DNA of 64,000 nt from Streptomyces sp. QL37 (GTDB taxonomy: Bacteria > Actinomycetota > Actinomycetes > Streptomycetales > Streptomycetaceae), in NCBI RefSeq assembly GCF_002941025.1, contig NZ_PTJS01000001.1, positions 372,001 through 436,000 on the forward strand, read 5' to 3'. Below, one piece after another: positions 25,448-33,839 of the stretch. The first letter of the stretch is position 1, and the number at the start of each line of letters is the position of its first letter. Both the position numbers and the translations under genes were made by a program. Under the pieces are notes generated by a model, which did no database searches, was not told where the DNA came from, and saw nothing but the letters and a program-made list of their open reading frames with translations.

Positions 25448-25455
25448 GTTGCAGC

Positions 25456-26307
25456 GTGGAGCTACGTACTTTGCAGTACTTCGTGGCGGTCGCCGAGGAA
25501 CTCCACTTCGGCCGGGCCGCCACGCGGCTGCACATGAGTCAGCCGCCTCTGAGCCGGGCGATCAAACGGCTCGAGACCGAGCTCGGTGCTCTGCTGCTCG
25601 TCCGCTCGCCTGCCGGCGTCACACTCACCCCGGTGGGCACCCTGCTGCTCGACGAGGCGCGCGCTCTGCTCGGCCATGCCGACCGTGTACGCCTGCGGGT
25701 GACCGCGGCGGCCGCCGGCTCGACCATCACCGTCGGCATCCTGGGTGACAGCACCGACCCGGCGGCTACCAGGCTGGCCGCCGCTTACCGTCGTAGCCAC
25801 CCCGGCATCGACATCCGCATCCGCGACGCGGACCTGACCGACCCGACCTGCGGGCTGCGCGCGGGACTCGTCGACGTCGCCCTGACCCGGGCGCCGTTCG
25901 ACGCGACCGCCCTGACGGTGCGTGAGCTGCGGTCCGATCCGGTGGGCGCGGTCCTGCGCGCCGACGATCCCCTGGCCCGCCGCGACAGCCTGCTGCTGGC
26001 CGACCTGAGCGACCGCCACTGGTTCCAGTTCCCGCAGGGAACCGACCCGCTGTGGCAGTCGTACTGGAACGGCGGCGAGCCACGCGAGGGCCCGGTGGTG
26101 CGCGTGGTCCAGGAGTGTCTGCAGGCCGTGCTGTGGAACGGCACGGTCGGCCTGGCCCCGCTCGGTCACGACATGCCCGCGGGGCTGGCCGCGGTGCCAC
26201 TCGCCGACATGGCGCCGAGCCGGGTGGTGGCGGTGTGGAACGAGGGTGACCGCAACCCGTTGATCCGTTCGTTCATCGAGATCGCGACAGCCGCGTACCG
26301 CCGCTGA
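25456..26307 (+). CDS. LysR-family transcriptional regulator
   Basis: 283 residues. The N-terminal winged helix is typical: MELRTLQYFVAVAEELHFGRAA then HMSQPPLSRAIKRLE. The periplasmic-binding-like effector domain spans about 90-283. GTG 25456 gives the canonical MELR start. It is divergent from doxX with inverted repeats between, the usual LysR architecture. Ligand unknown. Confidence 0.92.
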   Translation: MELRTLQYFVAVAEELHFGRAATRLHMSQPPLSRAIKRLETELGALLLVRSPAGVTLTPVGTLLLDEARALLGHADRVRLRVTAAAAGSTITVGILGDSTDPAATRLAAAYRRSHPGIDIRIRDADLTDPTCGLRAGLVDVALTRAPFDATALTVRELRSDPVGAVLRADDPLARRDSLLLADLSDRHWFQFPQGTDPLWQSYWNGGEPREGPVVRVVQECLQAVLWNGTVGLAPLGHDMPAGLAAVPLADMAPSRVVAVWNEGDRNPLIRSFIEIATAAYRR

Positions 26308-26452
26308 CCGGCTCCGCCACGTGATGCGGTCATGCGACGAGCCGGCATCATCACCGCTCCGGCGGGCACCCCTCTGATCCGCACCGGTGAACCGACGGCG
26401 TGCAAGGAATTCAGTGGCCGGTCCGGAACCCTTGAAACGATAATCGCCACTC

Positions 26453-26640
26453 ATGAGGCGTCATGAGCACGATGGAGACAGCCAGGCGAACCCGGCCTTA
26501 CGACGAGTGCTGGGACGGCCCGGCGGGCCCGAACTGCTGGATCAGCTGAGCAACGGGATGTCCGGGGCCGATCTGACCACACTGCTGCTGGAGGTGTTCC
26601 GGCGCCGGGCGGATCAGCGCTCGAAGGTCGACTCCGACAG
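26453..26640 (+). pseudogene. Truncated N-terminal fragment of a Streptomyces hypothetical protein
   Basis: The frame from ATG 26453 reads ALRRVLGRPGGPELLDQL then SGADLTTLLLEVFRRRADQ. This resembles the start of a common actinomycete family (small cytosolic proteins with a DLTTLLLE block). After about 60 residues the similarity stops and the frame runs into the end of the convergent M23 gene. It is probably a remnant left by deletion. Nothing else is seen in 26308-26675. Confidence 0.4.
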
Positions 26641-26675
26641 GTGGAGTCCTGGGCCCGTGATGGTTCCGGCCGGTC

Positions 26676-27953
26676 TCAGCCGCCGTTGGCGAGCCAGGCG
26701 AGCGGGTCCATGTACTGACCGTCGAAGAGAACCTCGAAGTGGAGATGCGGCCCGGTGGACAGTCCGGTCGAGCCGACCAGTCCGACGGGATGGCCCGTGG
26801 TCACACTCTGACCGGTCGTCACCTGGAGAGCGGACAGATGGCTGTAGGTGGTCTCCAGCCGCTTTCCGTCGATGGTGCCGTGGTCGATCACCACGCGGTT
26901 GCCGTAGGCCTGGGTCATGCCCGCGAACTCGACACGTCCGTCCCGTGCCGCTGACACCTGAGCGCCCTGCGGCGCGCCGAAGTCGACGCCCGTGTGAAGC
27001 TTGGTGACCCCGGTCAGCGGGTGTGTGCGGGAGCCGTACGACGAGGTGACGGTGAGCGTGGTTACGGGCGGGGCCAGAAGCGCGCCGGAGGCCGGGCCGT
27101 TCTGCTCGGGGTTCCGCCGGACCAGTGCGTCGTACTGCGGAAGCCGCTTCTTGACGTCGGCGACGAAGGCGCGGGCCGGGGCGGGGACCTTGCCGGCCTC
27201 CTTGACCTGGTCCACCCCGGTCGCGTACGCGGCGAGCGTGAGGTCGGCGACGTCCCCGTTGACGGTGCCCTTGGTACGGAGCGCGGTCACCTTCTTCGCC
27301 AGGGAGCAGTCCCGCCGCCCCAGCGCCATGATCGCGTCCCCGGCGTCGCGCGGCGAGGAACCGCCGTTGCCGTCGTCGTCCCGGCCCCAGGTCTTCCAGT
27401 CGGCCTCCGTGAAGCGGGCGATGCCCTGCTCGGAGAGGCTCGCGGTGTTGTCCTGCCATCCGGAGAGCTGGTCGATGTGCGCGGCGAGGAGGGCGGGGGT
27501 GACGCCCGTGCAGTCCGCCGTGGCCCTGCGGAGCCACGGGACGTAGGAGCCGTCCACGTTGCTGACGGCTGACTGGCTCGGTCCCGGGTCCTGCGGCGGG
27601 GCCAGGTCGAGGCCCCCGGTCAGGGCCAGGAAAATGGCGACGCCGGGGAGTATCACCAGGCTGGGCAGCACGACAAGGGTGACGGGGCCGGGTCCGCGCC
27701 TGCGTCGTGGCGGCCTGCGGTCGTCGGGCGCGTCGACAGCCGGGGAGGTGTGGGCCGCGTCCGTGGCGGGCCGCTTCGGTCCGGGCTCTGCCGCGCCGCT
27801 TCCGGCAGGTTCGTACCCGGTGGCTCCGGGCCGTCCCGGAGGGCTCTCCGCCGGACCGGGGTGCGGTGCTGCGGGGCGCGGCTCGAGGCCGTCGTCGTGC
27901 GGGGTGCTTCCCACCGGGCTGGGGGACGTCGTGCCTTCCCTGTCCTTGGTCAC
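26676..27953 (-). CDS. Membrane-anchored M23 peptidase with degenerate transglycosylase-like domain
   Basis: About 425 residues. A Pro-rich cytoplasmic N-terminus of about 85 residues is followed by one membrane helix (VTLVVLPSLVILPGVAIFLA). An extracytoplasmic domain comes next, resembling a soluble lytic transglycosylase (LLAAHIDQLSGWQDN, EQGIARFTEADW). A C-terminal LytM/M23 domain carries the zinc motifs HTGVD and HLHFE. The Glu expected in the transglycosylase ESG motif is Leu here (QLSGW), so that domain is probably inactive. It likely cuts peptidoglycan cross-links at the cell surface. GTG 27953 with GGAG upstream is preferred; the frame extends to TTG 28034. Confidence 0.82.
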   Translation of the reverse strand: MTKDREGTTSPSPVGSTPHDDGLEPRPAAPHPGPAESPPGRPGATGYEPAGSGAAEPGPKRPATDAAHTSPAVDAPDDRRPPRRRRGPGPVTLVVLPSLVILPGVAIFLALTGGLDLAPPQDPGPSQSAVSNVDGSYVPWLRRATADCTGVTPALLAAHIDQLSGWQDNTASLSEQGIARFTEADWKTWGRDDDGNGGSSPRDAGDAIMALGRRDCSLAKKVTALRTKGTVNGDVADLTLAAYATGVDQVKEAGKVPAPARAFVADVKKRLPQYDALVRRNPEQNGPASGALLAPPVTTLTVTSSYGSRTHPLTGVTKLHTGVDFGAPQGAQVSAARDGRVEFAGMTQAYGNRVVIDHGTIDGKRLETTYSHLSALQVTTGQSVTTGHPVGLVGSTGLSTGPHLHFEVLFDGQYMDPLAWLANGG

Positions 27954-28351
27954 GTGCTGGGCCGGCTCCACGAGGGCGCCAGGGCGGGGCGTGATATCGG
28001 CAGGGTGTATCGGCTCACGCCCCGACGCTAACAAGCGCGTGACGGGGCGTCACCGGCCGCGTGGACAGGATGAACTGCCCGATGGGGCACAGTTGATGCC
28101 CTGCGGGTTCCTCCTCGGTCCTGTGCCGCGATGGAGACGGTCGGCCTCTCGACGCCGCACCCCCGGGGTGGGCGAGGAGTTGAGGCAGCCCCGGGACTTC
28201 GCGGCGTCGCTTCGCCCGTGACCCGGCAGCGGCCCGGAGAAGGCACTGGAGCTCCTCCGGGGCACGTGATCACGAGCCCACGCGCCTCCGACGCGTCCCT
28301 CGTCCCGGTGCCGGTGCGTGGGTGTGACGCTTGCGGCCGGCCGGTTCGCCG
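27954..28351. other. Intergenic region, no gene seen
   Basis: About 400 bases between the M23 start and the sortase stop, both on the minus strand. Open frames here have no homology pattern or ribosome binding sites. The part nearest 28020 (minus strand TGTTAGCGT) could be the -10 of the M23 promoter. Confidence 0.4.
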
Positions 28352-28951
28352 TCAGCTCAGTTTCGCGTACACGATGAGGTTGTCCACCGGGTGACCGTCG
28401 GCGTCGAAGGCCCCGTCGCACGTGATCAGCCGGAGCACGCGCTGGTCGGTGGTTCCGTAGACCTTCTCCGTGGGGAAGGAGTTCTTGCTGACGGTCTCCG
28501 TGCCGGTGACCTCGAAGTGAGCCTCCTCCCCTCCTCCGCCGGACACGGTGATGTCCGCACCCTTGTCGATCGCGTGCAGGTCGTGGAAGACGGCCTTGCC
28601 GAACCGTGTGTCGTTGTGGCCGATGAGCACGGCCGCACCGGGCTCGCCGGGCACGGCTCCGCCCGCGTACCAGCCGGCCGTCATGCCCTTGTCCGCGGGC
28701 GGGACCTCGACCGTGCCGTCCTCGTTGAGTCCCAGCCGCAGCAGCGCGCTGTCTATCCCGAGCGACGGGACGGTCAGCCGCGTGGGTGCCGGTGCCTTGG
28801 GCGCCTCCTCGGACGGGGGCGCGTCGGAGGCCATCCTCACGGATGGTTCGGGGGCGTCGGACGCACCGCAGCCGGTGAGGGAGGCGAGCAGCAGAGCGGC
28901 TGCCGTCACGGACGCGGCCGTCCGCCATGACGAGTTCAGGTTGAGGGGCAT
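28352..28951 (-). CDS. Sortase (class E/F-like), lipoprotein-type N-terminus
   Basis: 199 residues. A signal with lipobox LASLTGC (Cys28) is followed by a short linker and a sortase beta-barrel from about 57 (RLTVPSLGIDSAL). Catalytic His112 is in VLIGHND and Cys178 in RLITCDG. Where many class F sortases have an Arg (YRDN), this one reads GHPVDN, so the third catalytic residue is not evident. ATG 28951 has GGAG 6 bases upstream. It follows the small surface protein and the two-component pair on the same strand. Confidence 0.82.
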   Translation of the reverse strand: MPLNLNSSWRTAASVTAAALLLASLTGCGASDAPEPSVRMASDAPPSEEAPKAPAPTRLTVPSLGIDSALLRLGLNEDGTVEVPPADKGMTAGWYAGGAVPGEPGAAVLIGHNDTRFGKAVFHDLHAIDKGADITVSGGGGEEAHFEVTGTETVSKNSFPTEKVYGTTDQRVLRLITCDGAFDADGHPVDNLIVYAKLS

Positions 28952-28999
28952 GAGCACTCCGGGTGCGGAACGAGCAGAAGCGGGAGGGGGAACGGCGGG

Positions 29000-29030
29000 T
29001 GGCGCCGCTCCCGTTCGGGGAGCGGCGCCA
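29000..29030 (-). terminator. Terminator after the small surface protein gene
   Basis: A perfect 13-bp stem (29000-29012 with 29018-29030) around a GTTCG loop lies 10 bases past the stop of the gene ending at 29041. It may attenuate read-through into the sortase gene. Confidence 0.7.
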
Positions 29031-29040
29031 CGGGGCGGGA

Positions 29041-29433
29041 TCAGCCGTTGCGCTGTGCGGCGGACCGGCGGCGCAGTACGAGGACGCCGGCGCCCGCGAG
29101 CAGCACCGCTCCGGCGGCGGAACCGTAGAGCGCGGTGTCACCGGAGCCCTGGGCCGGGCGCTCCCCGGCGTCGACTCCGCCGCGCGGCACCGTGCCGGCC
29201 GGCACGGACTCGGCGGGGACCGGAGTCGCCGCCGTCACGGTGGGTTCGGCGCCTTCGGGCGCGGGGCTGGGGGCCTCGCTGCGTTCGGCGGGCTCCGGGG
29301 TGGAGGTCGCGCTCTGCTCGGCGGCGGCTCGCGCGGGCGTGTCGTCGGCGACGGCCACGGCGGACGGGAGCAGGACCGCGCCCAGGCCGACAGTGGCCAG
29401 GACCGCGGTGCGCAGGGTCGGACGAAGGGACAT
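29041..29433 (-). CDS. Small secreted, C-terminally anchored surface protein
   Basis: 130 residues. Sec signal (about 1-28, ending AVAVADD) and a 70-residue Pro/Glu/Ala/Thr-rich stalk. The C-terminus has a hydrophobic helix (AAGAVLLAGAGVLVL) then RRRSAAQRNG. This is the layout of a sortase substrate, but no LPxTG or LAxTG is present: the helix is preceded by QGSGDTALYG. ATG 29433 has CGGAG about 6 bases upstream. It lies between the histidine kinase and sortase genes; function unknown. Confidence 0.72.
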   Translation of the reverse strand: MSLRPTLRTAVLATVGLGAVLLPSAVAVADDTPARAAAEQSATSTPEPAERSEAPSPAPEGAEPTVTAATPVPAESVPAGTVPRGGVDAGERPAQGSGDTALYGSAAGAVLLAGAGVLVLRRRSAAQRNG

Positions 29434-29533
29434 GAAGAACTCCGATTCCAGCTCGGCGTTGGTGGTGCCCGCGCACGGATGCGCTTGGGCGCCGGGCATG
29501 CCCACAGACTGGTCCGAAGTTGTGAGGAAGCTG

Positions 29534-31555
29534 TCAGACCGCCATGTTCATCGGATCAGGGCCGGCCGGCGGCATCCGCAGGGTGAACACCGACCCTTGG
29601 CCGACCGTGCTGACCACTCCGGCCGTGCCGCCGTGCGCTTCGACGAGCTTGCGGACGATCGCCAGCCCGAGGCCGCTGCCCCCCGTACGCCGGCTGCGTG
29701 ACTTCTCCGCGCGCCAGAACCGGTCGAAGACGTACGGCAGATCCTCGGGCGCTATCCCCCTTCCGGTGTCGGCGACCTCCAGCACCACCTTCTCGTCCGC
29801 CTCTCCGGCCCCGGCCGCGTAGGCGCGCAGGGTGACCCTCCCGCCCGCCGGAGTGTGACGTACGGCGTTGGACACCAGGTTGCCGATCGCCTGCCGCAGC
29901 CGGACCGGGTCGGCGGTGAGTTCGGGGATCCCCTCGTGGTCCTCCGGGACGGTCACGGTGAGACCGACCCCGGCGGCGTCGGCCTGGGCCTGGTGGGCCG
30001 CCACGGCATGGGCGAGCAGCTCCTCGATCCGTACGGGTTCGGGGTGCAGACGCAGGACACCCGCATCGGCCGCCGACAGGTCCTGGAGGTCGTCGATGAT
30101 GTGCTGCAGCTGCACCGCCTCCTCCAGCAGCGAGGAGACGAACATCGCGTCCACATCGGCGATGCCGTCCTCGGCGCCCTCCAGCCACCCGCGGATGTTG
30201 CTCAACGGGGTGCGCAGTTCGTGCGCGACGTCGCTGACCATCACCTTGCGCTGTTCCTCCAGCCGGGCACGGTGCGCCGACATGTCGTTGAAGGCGGCGG
30301 CCAGCCGGCCGATCTCGTTGTCCGCGGCGACCACCACGTGCGACGGTTCCTCTCCGTCCCGCATGCGCTGGGCAGCTCCGGTGAGCGCGTGCAGGGGCCG
30401 CACGAGCCGTACTCCGGCGAGGATCGAGGCGCCGACGGTGAGTGCGAGGACGAGCGCCGCGACCCCGGTGATCTTCGCCGTGTTCGCCGGGGAGAGGTCG
30501 AAGCCGGGCACGGCGCCGCCGCCCGGGTCGCTGATGAACAGCAGGGCGGGTGAGGCGACGTACGAACTGAGCTGCTCCTGGCGGGCGATGCCGACGCATG
30601 AGGCGATGTCGCGGTCGTTCTCGCTGTCCAGGGGTGCGGGGGTGGAAATCTCCGTCGGCAGGGCCTCCCGCGGAACACCGGTGCTGGGCACGGGCGTCGG
30701 CTCGGGGACGGCCGTCGCGGCGGCCCGCTCCTCATGGGTTCTCCACGAGAGATCGAGATCGAGCTGTACGGCTTCGCGCCCCTGCCGGTCCAGGCACGCG
30801 TTGACGAGCTCGTTGAGGGCGGTGAGCGCCTTCGTCTCGGTGGTGGTGGGGCTGTCCAGGGCGTCCGTGGAGCACTGGCTTCCGCGCATGCGGTCCGGGT
30901 CGTTGCCCACGACCTGGATACGGGGGCGCCCGCTCGGCCCCTCGACGACGTCGGAGGCGATGCCGGACCGGCTGAGGCACTGCACCGCCTCGTCGGCGGT
31001 ACGTCTCAACGACGTGCGCTCGGCCTCGGGCAGCCTGAACGGTCCGACGGCCCGCGGGTCGACCCTGTCGTTGCCGGAGCGCTGCGCCCCATCCGTTCCT
31101 GGTGCGGCGACCGTCACGGAGCCGGAGCCCGCATCGGCCTCGGAGGGGGCTGCCACGGACAGCGGGTCCACGACCGCCGATGCCTGGGGAGGAAGGGCCG
31201 GGGGCGGCGAGGTGGACGACGCGGCGGAGTCCGCGAGGATCTGCCGGCTCTGTGTCGTCAGCGTGATCCGCCTGTCGGACGCCTCGGCCAGCTCCTTCAC
31301 CGTGGCTCCCACTCCGTCCCAGGAGGGGTGCTCGGCCGCGTAGGCGAGCAGGGCGTCGAGGACGCGGGTGTCCGCGGCGAGGTTACGGCCCTGCTCCTGC
31401 TCGATCGCTCCGGATGTGGTCTGTACGGCCAGCCAGGCGGTCGCGGCGACCGAGCAGGCCGCGACGAGCGCCGACACCGCCAGCAGCCGGCCGAGGAGGC
31501 TCTTGCGCAGGGGGAGCCGCAGGCGCGGTCCGCCGCGCTCAGCGCGCCTCGGCAC
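29534..31555 (-). CDS. Sensor histidine kinase
   Basis: 673 residues. A first membrane helix lies near 20-45 (LLAVSALVAACSVAATAWLAV). A long extracytoplasmic, Pro/Ser-rich sensor region with several Cys covers about 46-355. A second helix (ITGVAALVLALTVGASILAG) is followed by HAMP. The H-box SDVAHELRTPLSN is near 447, the N-box IGNLVSNAVRHTP, and GRGIAPEDLPYVFDRFWR and GGSGLGLAIVRKL complete the ATPase. It overlaps the response regulator by 17 bases and is therefore its cognate kinase. Confidence 0.92.
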   Translation of the reverse strand: MPRRAERGGPRLRLPLRKSLLGRLLAVSALVAACSVAATAWLAVQTTSGAIEQEQGRNLAADTRVLDALLAYAAEHPSWDGVGATVKELAEASDRRITLTTQSRQILADSAASSTSPPPALPPQASAVVDPLSVAAPSEADAGSGSVTVAAPGTDGAQRSGNDRVDPRAVGPFRLPEAERTSLRRTADEAVQCLSRSGIASDVVEGPSGRPRIQVVGNDPDRMRGSQCSTDALDSPTTTETKALTALNELVNACLDRQGREAVQLDLDLSWRTHEERAAATAVPEPTPVPSTGVPREALPTEISTPAPLDSENDRDIASCVGIARQEQLSSYVASPALLFISDPGGGAVPGFDLSPANTAKITGVAALVLALTVGASILAGVRLVRPLHALTGAAQRMRDGEEPSHVVVAADNEIGRLAAAFNDMSAHRARLEEQRKVMVSDVAHELRTPLSNIRGWLEGAEDGIADVDAMFVSSLLEEAVQLQHIIDDLQDLSAADAGVLRLHPEPVRIEELLAHAVAAHQAQADAAGVGLTVTVPEDHEGIPELTADPVRLRQAIGNLVSNAVRHTPAGGRVTLRAYAAGAGEADEKVVLEVADTGRGIAPEDLPYVFDRFWRAEKSRSRRTGGSGLGLAIVRKLVEAHGGTAGVVSTVGQGSVFTLRMPPAGPDPMNMAV

Positions 31556-32261
31556 GCGGGGCGCCCTTCTGCGGGTCCATGAGCTTGTAGCCGACTCCGA
31601 AGACGGTGAGGAGCCGGACCGGCCGCCGGGGCGCGCGCTCGATCTTCTTGCGGAGGTTCATGATGTGCACGTCGACGGTCCGGCTGCTGATGTACCTGTC
31701 GAACCCGTGGAGTTCGGCGAGCAGCTGCTCGCGTGTGAAGACCCGCTCGGGCTCCGCGGCCATGGCCGAGAGGAGCCTGAACTCCCCCGGTGTGCACTCG
31801 ACTCCCGTGCCGTCGACCGCCACTTCGTGCCGTACGGGATCGACGGCGAGCGAGCCCACCCGCAGCACGTGGCCGTCGTCGCGTGCGCCGTCCCTGCGGG
31901 TGCGCCGCAGGAGGGTGCGTACGCGTGCCATGAGCTCACGCGGGCTGTAGGGCTTGGTCATGTAGTCGTCCGCGCCCAGGTCGAGCCCGAGCAGCAGGTC
32001 GTCCTCCGTGGCCCGGGCGGTCAGCATGAGGACCGCCAACTCCCGCCCCTCGGAGCGCAGTATGCGGACCACGTCGAGCCCGTCCGCCCGGGGCATCATC
32101 ACATCGAGCACCAACAGGTCCGGAGCCCCCTGCCGCGCCTTTTCGAGGGCGGCGAGGCCGTCGGACACCACCGTGACCGCGTGGCCTTCGCGTTCGAGGT
32201 AACGGCGGACCAGCTCGGCCTGTTTCGCGTCGTCTTCAGCGACTATGACGTTTGCGCACAC
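31539..32261 (-). CDS. OmpR-family response regulator
   Basis: 240 residues. The receiver has the acidic pair VAEDD near 9, phospho-acceptor Asp in LVLDVMMPRADG near 50 and the conserved Lys in DDYMTKPYSPREL. The C-terminal winged helix ends SRTVDVHIMNLRKKIE. GTG 32261 begins VCANVIVAEDD, matching the receiver start; the upstream frame extension has no homology. It is first in the operon with its kinase. Candidate targets are the adjacent surface protein and sortase genes. Confidence 0.92.
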   Translation of the reverse strand: MCANVIVAEDDAKQAELVRRYLEREGHAVTVVSDGLAALEKARQGAPDLLVLDVMMPRADGLDVVRILRSEGRELAVLMLTARATEDDLLLGLDLGADDYMTKPYSPRELMARVRTLLRRTRRDGARDDGHVLRVGSLAVDPVRHEVAVDGTGVECTPGEFRLLSAMAAEPERVFTREQLLAELHGFDRYISSRTVDVHIMNLRKKIERAPRRPVRLLTVFGVGYKLMDPQKGAPRAEAR

Positions 32262-32346
32262 GGGGGTGATCGTAGAGGAGGGCCCGGGCCGCCGGATTCT
32301 GCCGTATGGAAGGGCAGTTCCGGCGACCTGCGGGAACCGGCTGCGA

Positions 32347-33639
32347 TCAGCAGACGCCGTCCCCCGGCTTGGGGTTGCCCAGGCCGAACAGGGGACGCAG
32401 CCTGAGCCCGATCCAGGTGCCGGCCAGTGCGACCGCTCCCCACAGCCAGCCGCTGAGGCTCCCCGAGGCGACACCTGCGAGGTAGGCGCCGATGTTGCAG
32501 CCTCCGGCCAGCCGTGCGCCCACTCCCATCAGTACACCGCCGAGCACCGACGCGACAGCCGTACGCCACGGGATGCCACGGTGCAGGGCCCAGGTACCGC
32601 CGAGGGCGGCGGCCACCGCCGCACCGATCATGATGCCGATGTCGGTGAGGCTGGTCTTGTCGGCCAGCACCGGGCCCGACAGCATCTCCGCGTTGCCGGG
32701 CTGCCGCCACCAGGTCCAGTTCTCCGGGTGGCCGCCGAGGGCGCCCACCAGTTCCGAGCCCCACAGGCTGAACGCACTCGTCACACCCCAGGCGCCGCCG
32801 GACACCAGCAGCACTCCCGCGCCGAGGACGGCCAGCACCAGGGCGCCTGCGGCCAGCGGCCAGGAGCCGCGGAAGACCCGTACGACCGAGGTGCGCGCGG
32901 AGGGCACGGCTCCGAGCGGCGGCGGGTTACGACGGGCCTGGACGCGCCGGGTGACCACGACCACCAGCAGCAGCGCGGCGATCGTCACCGCCCACGAGCC
33001 GAGCCAGCCGATGTGCTCGGAGAGCACGACCGGCTCCCAGGCGGGGAGGCCCTTCCACAGGTCGAACTGCCAGGCGGCGAGCGTGGCCCCGGCGATGAAT
33101 CCGCCGAGGGTCAGCAGCACCGACGTCTGCCCCGAGCCGACGGCGAAGAGGGTGCCCGAGGCGCAGGCACCGCCGAGCTGCATCCCGACGGCGAAGAGGA
33201 GCGAGCCGACGACCAGACCGACGCCGATCGCTCCGCCGGACGGTGCCGGCTGCGAGCCGAACAGCCCGGTGCTCGTGCCGATGACGAGCGCGAACAGCGT
33301 GGCCGTGGTGCCGAGCAGCAGCGCGTGCGCCCGCAGCCCGGCGCCGTTGCCGACAGCGATGAGCTGCCGCCAGGCGGAGGTGAAGCCGAACCGGGAGTGG
33401 AAGAGCGCGACGCCCAGACCCAGCCCCAGCAGGAGCAGTACACCCGGTTTGGCGCCGTGCGCCGACCAGACGTACGCGGTCAGAGCCACGGCGAGCAACC
33501 CGGACACGACGAGTGGCGTCCTGCGCACCGGAGGCAGCGGCGGCGCCTCCGGTCGCGGCACGGAGGTGGGAGAAGGAACGAACAGGGCGGGCAGTGCGCG
33601 CGGCGGCGCGGCCGGCCTGGAAGGTGGCGCGGTGGTCAC
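32347..33639 (-). CDS. YeeE/YedE-family (thiosulfate-type) membrane transporter
   Basis: 430 residues. About ten hydrophobic segments after a Pro-rich 45-residue N-terminus. The duplicated family motifs with essential Cys are GMQLGGACASGTLFAVGSG near 155 and GARLAGGCNIGAYLAG near 385. Family members (TsuA/YeeE) import thiosulfate or move sulfur compounds. The GTG start at 33639 has CCGGAG upstream. A Cys-containing 27-codon ORF lies 76 bases upstream, suggesting cysteine or sulfur-responsive attenuation. Confidence 0.87.
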   Translation of the reverse strand: MTTAPPSRPAAPPRALPALFVPSPTSVPRPEAPPLPPVRRTPLVVSGLLAVALTAYVWSAHGAKPGVLLLLGLGLGVALFHSRFGFTSAWRQLIAVGNGAGLRAHALLLGTTATLFALVIGTSTGLFGSQPAPSGGAIGVGLVVGSLLFAVGMQLGGACASGTLFAVGSGQTSVLLTLGGFIAGATLAAWQFDLWKGLPAWEPVVLSEHIGWLGSWAVTIAALLLVVVVTRRVQARRNPPPLGAVPSARTSVVRVFRGSWPLAAGALVLAVLGAGVLLVSGGAWGVTSAFSLWGSELVGALGGHPENWTWWRQPGNAEMLSGPVLADKTSLTDIGIMIGAAVAAALGGTWALHRGIPWRTAVASVLGGVLMGVGARLAGGCNIGAYLAGVASGSLSGWLWGAVALAGTWIGLRLRPLFGLGNPKPGDGVC

Positions 33640-33715
33640 GAAGGTCTCCGGGATGGTGCTCGGCGGACAGCGGCATTGGCTGTCGACAGCGCGGTAGGCG
33701 CCGCCGACGCGGGGC

Positions 33716-33799
33716 TCAGCCGCGACAGAGGCCGTCGTCGACGCACCACGCCGAGTGCGCGAACAGCGCGAGGCACAGTGGCAGGGCCGATGCAGACAT
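33716..33799 (-). CDS. Candidate leaderless Cys-containing leader peptide
   Basis: A 27-codon ORF, too short for routine gene calls, on the same strand and 76 bases upstream of the YeeE/YedE gene. It contains three Cys codons, including PLCLALF, AWCVDD and GLCRG at the end. It has no Shine-Dalgarno, but a TATATT -10 ends 7 bases before the ATG, so transcription would start at the ATG. Known actinomycete leader peptides act as Cys attenuators of sulfur genes; this looks analogous but is unproven. Confidence 0.5.
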   Translation of the reverse strand: MSASALPLCLALFAHSAWCVDDGLCRG

Positions 33800-33806
33800 G
33801 CGTACG

Positions 33807-33812
33807 AATATA
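33807..33812 (-). promoter_or_regulatory. -10 element TATATT for leader peptide/YeeE operon
   Basis: A minus-strand TATATT (33812-33807), rare in this GC-rich sequence, sits 7 bases before ATG 33799. The -35 region about 18 bases upstream (GGCATA) is weak. Confidence 0.5.
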
Positions 33813-33839
33813 CGGACGGCGACCCTCCGTATGCCGGGC

